From Pollenia angustigena (lineage: Eukaryota > Arthropoda > Insecta > Diptera > Polleniidae), in contig OV884059.1 in NCBI GenBank assembly GCA_930367215.1, positions 98,568,993 through 98,632,992 of the forward strand: a stretch of DNA of 64,000 nucleotides. Direction: 5' to 3'. Both the position numbers and the translations under genes were made by a program. The number at the start of each line of letters is the position of its first letter. The stretch's first letter is position 1. Positions 55,160-64,000 of this stretch are shown here, in pieces. The notes beneath the pieces are model-generated. The model was given only the letters and a program-made list of their open reading frames with translations, had not been told where the DNA came from and searched no databases.

Positions 55160-56976
55160 ATGGGAAGAATCTGTGTCCGACACTGTAAAAATTTTACAAT
55201 GTTATTTAATTTTCCAAACAAAGAAACTGACCAATTAAGGTATATAATGAGTCTTGTAAAGGTTGTTTACGTTGTTATGCATTTTTTCCAATATACATAG
55301 ATTTTGGCCAGTTATTCACAGGACATTTGGCTGTAAATAAGTAACTGCCTGTTTTCAGATAACGAGCGCCTCACTCGTTCGTTTACCTTACATTTCAAAC
55401 AAATGCAAAATTTCAGAACTTGTTTTTGTTTGAAATGTAAGTTAAACCAACGAGCCATGCGCTCGTGTCCTAAAAACAGCCAGTTAATTTGTCTTTATCA
55501 AAATGTTCACTTATCTGCTTTATCATTGAATAAGCTAATAATCCAATTATATTATATTATAATATGATAATTCCTAGTTGTAGAATTCATTTTTTTATAT
55601 TATAAAAATGATATTTTGTTATAAAACCTATTAAACATAAAGCATTTTCTACCAAATTCTTCGTAGAAGAGCAACTTGGCTCGAATTATTCAACATTATA
55701 GATGGTAAAAACCTATTCGCTTGTTCAAATCCCTTTTCGGATAATATGTTTTCAAGTCGATATATAAAAAAAAATCAGTTCCTGACAGAAATCTTGAATG
55801 TAATCTGTGTGCCCCTCCACCAAAAAAATTATGTATGCCATCTAATAACAACTTAGCTCATATATATAATGGTTACTGTAACTGCATTAAATATTTAGCA
55901 TATATTAAAGAATTAGAAATTAGAATTAAGCTTTTAGAATTAGAAAAAAAGGATTTAATTCAACAGAATTCTGATATAAAATCAAAAACAAATAGCGATT
56001 TTCCAAAAACTTTCAACATATGTATAAAAAATTGTTTATCAAATGTAAACAAACCGTTAAATGGAAGACGTTATACTAATGAATTAAAAAATGTTGCTTT
56101 AGGAGTGTATTTTATTTCTATGGCTTATAGGCATTCAAAAAGTGATTTTCTTTGGCCAAGTGAAAACACCCTACTGGAGTATGTTTCAGAATGGCCAAGA
56201 GAACCCGGTCTTAAGATATTCAACTAAAACTTTTAAAAATGCGAGCAGAAAACTTTACAGAACACCAAAAGTTTACCTCAATTTCATGTGATGAAATGTC
56301 GTTAAAAGTTCATATGCATTACAACAGAAAAACCGACAAAATAGTTGGAGTCGAAGATTTTGGTAGTAGTAAAAGATCTGCAAAGTTAGCCACACATGTT
56401 TTAACATTTCTTGTTCAAGGTATAGGTGGAGATCATTGGAAGCAACCAATGTGCTACTATTTAGTTCATAACGCTTGCAACGCTGAGCTCATAAAATCAT
56501 ATCTTTTTGAAATTATAAAAGGACTCCAATGCATTGGACTAAAGCCAGTTAACTTTGTATGTGACCAAGGGAAAAATTTTTAAAATTTATATAAAATTTT
56601 AAATGTGTCTTCTGAGAAACCATATTTTATTGTTAATTCTCAAAAAATTTTTGCCTTTCATGACAGTCCTCATTTAATAAAAAATGTTAGAAATTCTTTA
56701 CTAAACTCTAATAATACAATATATTTTAAAAACACTTTAGTAAGTTGGAAGGATATAGAATATTTTTATGAAGTTGATTCTAAATTGTTAGTTAAATGTG
56801 CACCGAAACTAACAGATGTTCATATAAAACCTCACAAACTGCAAAGCATGAAAGTTAAATATGTAACACAAATATTTAGTAACACCGTTTCCTCCGGATT
56901 AAACATTTTATACGCTTCAGGTGTTGTAAATCCTTCCAAATGTATTACTATGCGAAATACTTCTGCTGTTTTATAA
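55160..56976 (+). pseudogene. P-element-like transposase (THAP domain) pseudogene
   Basis: Exon 1 (55160-55239) reads MGRICVRHCKNFTMLFNFP, a THAP start with its CxxxC pair, and ends at a GTATAT donor. Exon 2 (55301-55332) gives FWPVIHRTFG, and a GTAAATAAG donor follows. Later THAP sequence (FSDNMFSSRYIKKNQFL near 55735) has CSNPF where C..HF is expected, so zinc binding is lost. From about 55800 the frame reads a leucine-rich coiled stretch (IKELEIRIKLLELEKKDL), then ELKNVALGVYFIS. After a one-base slip near 56215 comes SCDEMSLKVHM, IVGVEDFGSS, GDHWKQPMCYYLV and FVCDQGKN, containing the two presumed catalytic aspartates. TAA at 56581-56583 follows, and then FHDSPHLIKNVRNSLL of the GTP-binding part. 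It ends at 56976 without the last third of a P-type protein. Confidence 0.88.
55344..55484. mobile_element. 141-bp MITE in the second intron of the P-like gene
   Basis: ACTGCCTGTTTTCAGATAAC (55344) is mirrored by GTCCTAAAAACAGCCAGT ending at 55484. The arms continue through ACGAGCGC and TTACATTTCAAACAAA. TA flanks both ends (55342-55343, 55485-55486). The loop is short, so the whole unit is close to one hairpin. Confidence 0.78.
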
Positions 56977-56979
56977 AAA

Positions 56980-58399
56980 TAAAATATTTGGTTAATTTAT
57001 ATAACCTGTTACAAAATTTCATCAAGTTTCTTTTAAGTACTATATACACGGATATAACATTAACACTCAGGCAGTCAACTAGTTGAACGGACATGATTAG
57101 GTAGAGTTATAGAAATGTTACTCTACAATAAAAGAAAATACTTTGCAATTCATGGCGATACAGAACCCAGTAAAAACTTCGCCTACAAAATAATCTGTTG
57201 AGTAATAAGGAAAAAGTGAAAAGGCTACTTACAATTCTACTGAAAGAATCAATGAATTTTACAAGGGAAGTCCCAAAATGAATGCATTAAAAAGTAAGTC
57301 ATTAGTATACCCTTCATCACAGGTGGTGAAAAAGTGTATATGTATGTATTAAAGTTTGTCATTCAAAATTGATCTTAGAGCCTATAAAGTATATGCATAT
57401 GTTCTGGGTCCTTATGATGAGCGGAGTTGATTTAACAATGTCCGTCTGTGTGTTTTTCTGAAATAAGAGTTATCTTAAAGTTACACATTCCAATAACCAT
57501 AACTTTGTTTTTGAAATTATGTGTGCAACAATGTAATTTAAGCATTTAAAAGGTTTATGTAAACTTTGTCAATTTCTATTTTTATCCCTTTTTTCAACAT
57601 ATTAATACTAAAATTAGCAACTCTGATAAACTAATTTAAAATCTACCACAAAAAAAATTTTACGTCAAAAATTTTATTTTTTATTTTTTTTTATTTGTGC
57701 AATAACAACTGATTTTATATGTTAAAATGTGAAAAATATTTATAAAAAATTTAAATAATTAGATGTGTTGTAATAAAAATCTGGAACAATCCCAATTTTC
57801 CAAAATATTTGATGCAAGAATTCGTGACATTTGTGTTGTTTTTGTTTCTCTCAAGTGTGTTGAATTCACACAGGACATGTACATGTGAGAGAATAAAATT
57901 TAAAAAAAGAGTCGTGTTACTTATTATACTTTGGTTTAAAAGTACAAACAACAACGTGGGGGTACTGCGGTATTTTTAATATGAAAAACTAGTGAAAAAA
58001 GTTCTAAATTACTGAATTTTTCAACACTGCACACATGTCTTCCAAACATTGAATATTTTTAATATTTCTACAAACACGCTTCAAATGTTTGTCCAAAAAA
58101 TAAACACCTAAATATTTGCACAAAAGTAAAATGTTGACATGTTTGACAAGCACTTTGTTTGTTTTATTTAACCTTTAAACAGTAGTTATCGATTATTTTT
58201 TACTGTTTTTTTTTTTGAGGCATAGAACTTTTTTTTAAATAAAGCACAGCAAATTAAATGGAATGACCAAGATTTTAGATTTATGAGCTCACAAATTTCA
58301 TGGAATTAATTGTTTAAAAATAATTTCTGGCATAAAGTCTCCGCGAACGCCAACCGGTCGGTTTAATTTTGCACCACTTTTGCGAGCATACCCGATCTT
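56980..58399. other. Non-coding; diverged mini-me remnant near 57305-57560
   Basis: At 57305, TATACCCTTCATCACAGG with GTATATGCATATGTTCTGGG and ATGTCCGTCTGTG is a degraded mini-me. The rest is AT-rich and unrecognised. Confidence 0.45.
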
Positions 58400-58698
58400 A
58401 GTCTGTGTTCATACGGCTCATGTCTTATTGTCATGATTGCTACTTTATAGGCGAGAGGGACGAGGGGAAAAGAAACGAGTACACAGATGCATGTACTGTC
58501 TTTACGTTTTGCATTTTCATTCGTTGCTTAATTTTGTTATTGTTTTCAATATCAAAAAAGCACACACGCATACGCACGACTATACAAAATAAAAAACATG
58601 TCGTCAACATGACATGAATCATTTGAACGCCAATTCATGTTCAAAGAAGAAAAAGGAAGAATCTTGTCAATAAGACATGAGCCGTATGAACTCAGACT
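58400..58698. mobile_element. MITE with AGTCTGTGTTCATACGGCTC ends, copy 2 (inverted)
   Basis: Ends AGTCTGTGTTCATACGGCTC and GAGCCGTATGAACTCAGACT are inverted. The body is the reverse complement of the 51531 copy, with about 36 extra bases. The open frames on both strands here arise from the repeat. Confidence 0.82.
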
Positions 58699-58749
58699 TA
58701 TTTCTTCAATAGTGCGTCGCATGTTGGCTTTTTAATGATCAATCAATTA

Positions 58750-61700
58750 CACTATGGAACATTTTTGGGATTATTGTCTGGGGGGTGAGAAATTCCAAGT
58801 CAGGGTGATGGTACTAGGTCAGTATAGTAAAACCCTAAAAGGGTTTGGCGTTCGTATGTGTCAGTTTTTTTTTATGACATTTTAAATTTTTTCCTTATCT
58901 TGATGTTTTTTCGCTTAGTTGTAACATTTTGGCAAAAACGTAGTTTAACATAACTCGAGAACCACTTGTCCGATTTGGCTAAAACAAACTCAACAAAATT
59001 TAGAATTACAATTTCTTTAATCCGTTTATATAACGTTTTTCTTTATAATCAACAGTTTTGCCGGTAAAAATAAATTTGTGGAGAAAAAAAAATATTTTTT
59101 TGCCTAAAAATTAAAATTTTTTTTTTTAAATTCATAAAAAATCCAAAACGGAAAAAAGGATCAAGTGTTATTAATTTCATGTAAAGTCACATAACCTATA
59201 AACAAAATGCGACATAGATCATAGAAATCGATTAACGCGTTCTGCTTTTATATTCAATTAAGTGAAGGTATCCCATTTTGACAAGAATATTGATATTTGT
59301 TTTTATTCAAAAAAGTGTCATTTATCGCCTTTTTTATAAATTTTCCCCAATAACTCCAAACTTCTGGCCATAAACTACTAAAAAAATTGAATAAACATTT
59401 TTATAATTTTTTATTTTTATTTTATTTATTTATTTTTATTTATTTTAATAAATATTGCCTAGACTTTTTCGATGGTGGTTGTTCGGGACTAGTGGAATCG
59501 CATTCATCGCTATCATCAGTTTCTGAACCACACATAATGTCAATGTGTGACTCCACTGTTGGCCCTTCTGCATCTCCTGAAAATTCTTTATCATCAAGAT
59601 CATCCTTGTCTTGCCACACAAGCTTACTCCACCAGCAAATTTCCGCAATTATTGCACTCGGCGACTTTTTGCCTCTATATCTGTAAGTTTTTGTTTTATT
59701 AAAATGAGTTTAAAAAAATAAAAAATCAGTATTACCTCATTTCAAATGGCATAGCAACTTGATGATAGCGTTCACCTTGTTCATCCGATTCGGTAGCCAA
59801 TTATTTGCTGAAGTAGTCCAGGTGATGATGTAAATAATGGATTTTCAAGGAAATGTGGACACCAATTTCCGAGAATGCTCTTAACATCCTTGCGACAGAA
59901 ACATCGTAGTTGTTAGAACGATGCTTTCCCAACAAGCCTTCTATTACTTCTTCGATTGCCTGCCATGCATTCAATTCAGCCGTCAATCAAAATATTGTTG
60001 AATGCGTCACTTTTAATCAGCTTTCGTATATCTGGACCATTTAGTACGCCTGATTAGAAAAAATTAATTTGTTAAGATGGAAAATCATGGGAAATGAATG
60101 TGATATTATAACTTACCTTCTTTAATTTTACTTTCGCTGAGTCTCGGGTAAATTAGTTTCAAACACAAGAAAACTTCAACTCTTTTGGCGACAGTTTTGA
60201 TAAAATTCTTAACAATTCCAAGTTTAATATGCAGTGGAGGCAGCAATATCTTCTCCTTCGGCACTAGAGGCTCACGAAGAATATTGGCCGTTTGTAACCT
60301 GCTGTGCTCTCTGAGTTTCCATCCGTGGCATGGATATTGGTCACCGGAAAATCGTGTGGTCCAATCGCACAAAAAGCACATATATTTTATATAGCCGCTT
60401 TGAAGACCGCAAAGCATTGCTACAACTTTTAAATCGCAGCATATGCGCCACATATGTTTGGCGTAGTTAACCATTTTTAAAATATTTTGCAGTGCATCAT
60501 ATGTTTCTTTCGTTTCTGTACTATAGGCGATTGGAACTGAAGGTTTTTTATTGGTCTTATGCAGTAAAACCGCCTTCAAGCTGAGTTTTGAACTGTCAAT
60601 AAATAATCTCCAGTCATCTGCTTCATATTTTATTTCCATTGCGTCCATAAATTTTCCTACATCATTCACAAGGAATAAACTTTGGAGCGTTGTCTGACGA
60701 CTTCGATAAGCTGTGACTTTCACACCGGGTGCCAACAAATTGTTTGATTTCAAAATGGAAGCCAGCTCTTCCGATTTATGCTGTGTTTATTCCAACTTGG
60801 CAACAATTGAATCAAGCTTATTTTGATTTATTAAAATTGGCTCATTGGATACTGATGGCTCATATGGGGGATCATCACGTGCATGATATGTCGGAGCAGT
60901 CGTAGAAGAGAAAATATCTGGGCTAGAAGCTTTTGGCACAGGAATGTGGTCCGAATGAGGCAATGGTGTTGCGGCACTTGCAACACCAACGTAATTATAC
61001 GATTTTCTTATCCTTTTTGCGGCTCCTTTATTCGCACATGCATAGTAATTCAATGGATTGTGACCTTCGCCAGGATTAGTCCAAGTCATTGGGATACCGA
61101 ATGGCATACTTTCACGTCTTCTATTTTTCCAATCCATTAGACTGTTGTAGCAGCTTTTACACACTATATTTGGTACCCAATTTTCGTTCACTATAACATT
61201 TTGGTTGAAGTACTTCTCGTATGTTTGAACAAAATCAGTACTGAAATTTCCCCTTTTTTTATGTGTTGAGACATATTGACCACAGCAGTAGCAAAAGCTA
61301 TTTATATCTGGCTTGCACAGTTCCATATTCTGTTCTCTTTTGTTCACTTTTAAAAAACTGGAGAAAAATCACTTTTACTGTTCGCGTTCGTCGGTACTTG
61401 TTGAATGACAAAAATCGATAAATGAACACCTATAAATACTACGTATTTTTAAATATTTTACTGAAAGGTATGTTCCAAAACATGAGCACTAATAGATGTG
61501 GGTGGAATTTCTGTAAAAAAATCATACAGGTAGCCAACGGAAAACCCCAAATAATTAAAAAAGTGCACTTTCCTTTTTTCCTTTCAATTGTCCACGCACA
61601 TTTATTACCGCTTATTACTTTGCTACCGCAATCATAGAAATCAAATAACCTTTTGCTTATTACTTTTTTTTTTGAATTCTAAGAATCATAAAAAAAGTCA

Positions 61701-62176
61701 TAAATGTTTTTGCAAAGAATTTTGTGCATATCTCGAGCAAATTTTTGAAATGCATACCATCACTTAATTGTTAATAAAAGCGAAACGCGTTCATCGATTT
61801 TCATGATTTATGTCTCATTTATTTCATAAGTTATGCGACTTCACGTGAAAGTAATAGGACTTGAAACTTTTTTTACTGTTTTGGATTTTTTATGAATTAA
61901 AAATAAAAAATTTAAATTTTTTGGGCAAAAAATATTTTTTTTCTTCATACATTCATTTTTAACTTCGAAAGTGTTACACATATAGGAAAACGGTATAGAA
62001 ACAGATTAGAGAAATTGTAATTCTTAATTTTTCTAAATTTGTTTCATCAAAATCGGACAAGTGGTTCTCGAGTTATGTTAAACTACGTTTTTGCCAAAAT
62101 GTTACAACTAAGCGAAAAAACATCAAGATAAGGAAAAAATTTAAAATGTCATAAAAAAAACTGACACATACGAACG
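58750..62176 (-). mobile_element. 3.4-kb CAC-ended DNA transposon with transposase pseudogene
   Basis: The left end CACTATGGAACATTTTTGGG (58750), followed by GGGGGGTGAGAAATTCC, GGTACTAGGTCAG and GGCGTTCGTATGTGTCAG, is the end also seen in the MITE at 14537. The right arm mirrors it from about 62040 (GGACAAGTGGTTCTCGAG, GTTACAACTAAGCG, CTGACACATACGAACG). It breaks off at 62176, so about the last 110 bases of the right terminus are missing. Between the arms lies the minus-strand gene at 59440-61347. CAC ends with a 3-bp duplication in the MITE partner suggest a CACTA-like superfamily. Confidence 0.82.
59440..61347 (-). pseudogene. Three-exon transposase-like gene of the 58750 element, inactivated
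   Basis: Model on the minus strand: exon 1 61347-60117, intron 60116-60050 (GTAAGT...CTAATCAG, 67 bases), exon 2 60049-59736, intron 59735-59681 (GTAATA...CTTACAG), exon 3 59680-59440; about 630 codons. The N-terminus has a zinc-finger-like C19-x2-C22 and C63-x2-C66 pair. Catalytic-looking motifs are FIDSSKLSLKAVLLH, CCDLKVVAMLCGLQSGYIKY with FLCDW, LLPPLHIKLGIVKNFIK, SLKIHYLHHHLDYF and SDEQGERYHQ, giving a possible D, D, E set. It is broken by a stop after VAKLE (about 60787), a one-base slip near 60000 (NNIL/LTAEL) and a stop after YFSK (about 59801). I recognise the motifs from uncharacterised insect transposon proteins (memory, unchecked). Confidence 0.8.
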
Positions 62177-62269
62177 TGGTATTAGCATAGACCAGAGATT
62201 GCATATTCCCCCACAAAAAGTACCACAAAGGTGTCAAATCACACGAGGTTAATTAACAGGGTAATTCCA

Positions 62270-63073
62270 TGAGATAATTAACAGGTTAATTTCATGAGAT
62301 AATTCGGTGAAGAAATGCTAGGCTTAACAAAGTAATGGGTGCACACGACGTCTGGCATGTTGCGACGTCTTTTTGAAATCATGTCTTCTTCAAATTATTT
62401 CTCAGGACATGAGGATACAAAAAATCAAGAATCATTTTCCTGCAGCGTTGGCCATTTACGGTAAATGTTGGCACTGCTTTTCGCTTTAAATACAAGTTGC
62501 CGATGACTCGTTTGGCATGTAATCCGTACCAAGCAGTGATTTTTCGGGATGTAATAGAGTCTCATGAGGAATGCGCTCTTTCTATCTCTCTAAAAATGCC
62601 AATTCCGTTTGTTTCCATACCCATTAAGCCTGAAATGAGCCTCATCGCTGAAGATGATTTGAAGATAAAAATCTGGTTTAAACTTCCAATTGATTTACCG
62701 AATACATGACTCAGATGATGGTCTGCTGGCTTTAATTCTTGGACCAGTTGGATCTTTTAAAGATGTAGGATAAGATCTTTCTTAAACAATTTTGGAAGTA
62801 GTGGACGGGTAGAGACCGACCGGGTAGCTGAGAACGGCGTCGGTTCGGTAAATTTGATTAATCGCTTCTATTTTCTGCACTGCACGGGCTCGATTTGGAT
62901 ACAAATTATCCCCAAGAGCAAATGCGATAAATCAATCCATATCATTGCGTGTTGGCTTCTCAGATGGACGGTTATGCGCACCGTAAACTTAAAGATTTAC
63001 TCTATAAGTTTGCCAAACAGAGTGCAAATTTTGAAAACAAATTTCCACGATTTGTAAACGTTGTTCTTGCATG
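62270..63073 (-). pseudogene. Mariner-type transposase relic, family 2
   Basis: From ATG at 63073 the minus frames read MQEQRLQIVEICFQN, GAHNRPSEKPT, RARAVQKIEAI, QLVQELKPADHHL, PDFYLQIIFSDEAHFRLNGY, KITAWYGLHAKRVIG, VPTFTVNGQRCRKMILDFL and FQKDVATCQTSC, ending near RIIS at 62270. Two catalytic aspartates (FSDEAHF, FQKD) remain. The third, in the SCDLTPLD region, is lost by truncation. Stops and frame slips are frequent. The fragment at 18880 is the same family. Confidence 0.8.
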
Positions 63074-63129
63074 AGTTTTTCGTTATGATTAACCAAAGTA
63101 TACACAAAAAAAGTCAATCACACTTTGTT

Positions 63130-63816
63130 GTTTAGTTAAAGTCTGAACCATGGAAAGATACAGGCTTATTATGAAAATAGGCGTTCAAAATGCATATCTT
63201 GCACTTCGTGATTCAGTGTATTCGTCAATAAGCAGAATTGCCGTATTTGGGCGAATGATAATCCAAGAGTGTTTGTCGAAAAACCAATGCACCCACAAAA
63301 AGTGACTGTTCGATACAGCTTATGGGCTGGCGGCATCATCGGGTCGTATTTTTTTCCAAAATGGGGCCTGTCAGGCAGTTACTGTTAATGATGTTCGCTA
63401 TCGAGATAACGAACTTTTTATGGCCCAAATTGGAAGATATGGATGTGGACGATATATGGTTTCAACGGGACGGTGCCGCACAGCAGTGTTATCTCACATT
63501 GTGTGATTTGACACCGTTGGACTTCTTTCATTGGGGTTATTTGAAAGAAAAGGTGTACGTCGATAAGCCAGCCACAATTCAAGAGCTAAAGGCACATTAA
63601 TGGCATATAACCTCAATTAAGCCGCAGCGTCATTGAAAATTTGGACCATCGGATGGAGGCGTACCGCCAAAGTTGCGGCGGCCATTTGGCCGATATTTTA
63701 TTCCATACATAATTGAACCATACCAATATTATCATAATAAAAAGAAATGACAATAACTTCCTCAATAATTTGAGTTTTATTCAATATCAACATCGGCCCT
63801 TAAAATTTAACCACCC
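63130..63816 (+). pseudogene. Mariner-type transposase relic, family 1, with internal deletion
   Basis: Frames read MKIGVQNAYLALRDSV, CQAVTVNDVRYRE, DVDDIWFQRDGAAQ, then directly CDLTPLDFFHWGYLKEKVYV and HLADILFHT. About 35 codons between FQRDGA and CDLTPLD are missing, which removes the spacing needed between two catalytic aspartates. The element ends TTTAACCACCCTTTA at 63802-63816, the inverse of the TAAAGGGTGGTT end seen at 8206. It is a better match to the 7466 relic than to family 2. Confidence 0.8.
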
Positions 63817-64000
63817 TTTACTAATATCTTGAAATTAAGTTTTATAATGCATTTTCAAACTACCCTCTTATACAATGGTCTTGAAGTTTTGTATATATTT
63901 TTTGGACCACATATAACTAACCGAATTAAATTTTTTTCCAACTGTATTTACCATTTTTACCTTTTCTAATCTTGATTTCAATATAAATAACTTTTTCATC
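63817..64000. other. AT-rich end of window
   Basis: Nothing was recognised in this short stretch. Confidence 0.4.

Overview
The window looks like an AT-rich, transposon-saturated stretch of a higher-fly (schizophoran dipteran) nuclear genome, most likely intergenic or deep intronic. Three things point to a fly. The mini-me type repeat, with a TATACCCTC head and a GTCY-rich core, recurs several times. The mobile elements are typical of flies: P-like/THAP, mariner, hAT, an APE-type non-LTR retrotransposon, and many MITEs with TA target sites. The few introns seen inside transposon genes are very short. I find no intact host protein-coding gene, rRNA or ordinary tRNA gene. Nearly all coding-like sequence belongs to decayed transposons, and most other open frames lie in simple or inverted repeats.

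Layout. 0-10 kb: several MITEs, a 1.5-kb TA-flanked element (4061-5579) carrying a head-to-head array of 82-bp repeats, a frameshifted relic of a DDE-like transposase (5795-6030), and a mariner relic (7466-8205) beside one of two related MITEs. 10-18 kb: degenerate repeats, a hAT MITE, a tandem array interrupted by two datable insertions, and a tRNA-related retroposon with a perfect 11-bp target duplication. 18-25 kb: a mariner relic, a 348-bp direct duplication, and a three-level nest of TIR elements inside a mini-me element followed by 153-bp tandem repeats. 25-31 kb: a CAC-ended MITE with a pogo-like MITE inside it, two hAT elements with perfect 8-bp duplications, and an RGG-coding patch that looks like a captured exon. 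31.7-35.5 kb: a 3.8-kb DNA transposon with terminal inverted repeats of about 560 bp and an almost continuous transposase frame broken by two stop codons. 35.6-44.7 kb: nested MITEs, a possible solo LTR, two tRNA-derived SINE insertions and hairpins. 45-47.4 kb: a minus-strand non-LTR retrotransposon relic (endonuclease plus reverse transcriptase). 49-54 kb: nested TIR elements, more mini-me repeats and a foldback. 55.2-57 kb: a P-like transposase pseudogene with a MITE in its second intron. 58.4-64 kb: a 3.4-kb CAC-ended DNA transposon with a three-exon transposase pseudogene, then two mariner relics facing apart.

The elements explain one another. The large element at 58750 shares its ends with the 748-bp MITE at 14537, giving an autonomous/non-autonomous pair. 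The elements at 4061 and 42306 are two copies of one TA family. Several insertions can be checked against uninterrupted paralogous target sites elsewhere in the window. The most promising leads are the long-TIR transposon (31748-35520), the CAC-ended transposon with its MITE, and the exon-like RGG patch. All family names come from reading motifs by eye; no database search was possible.
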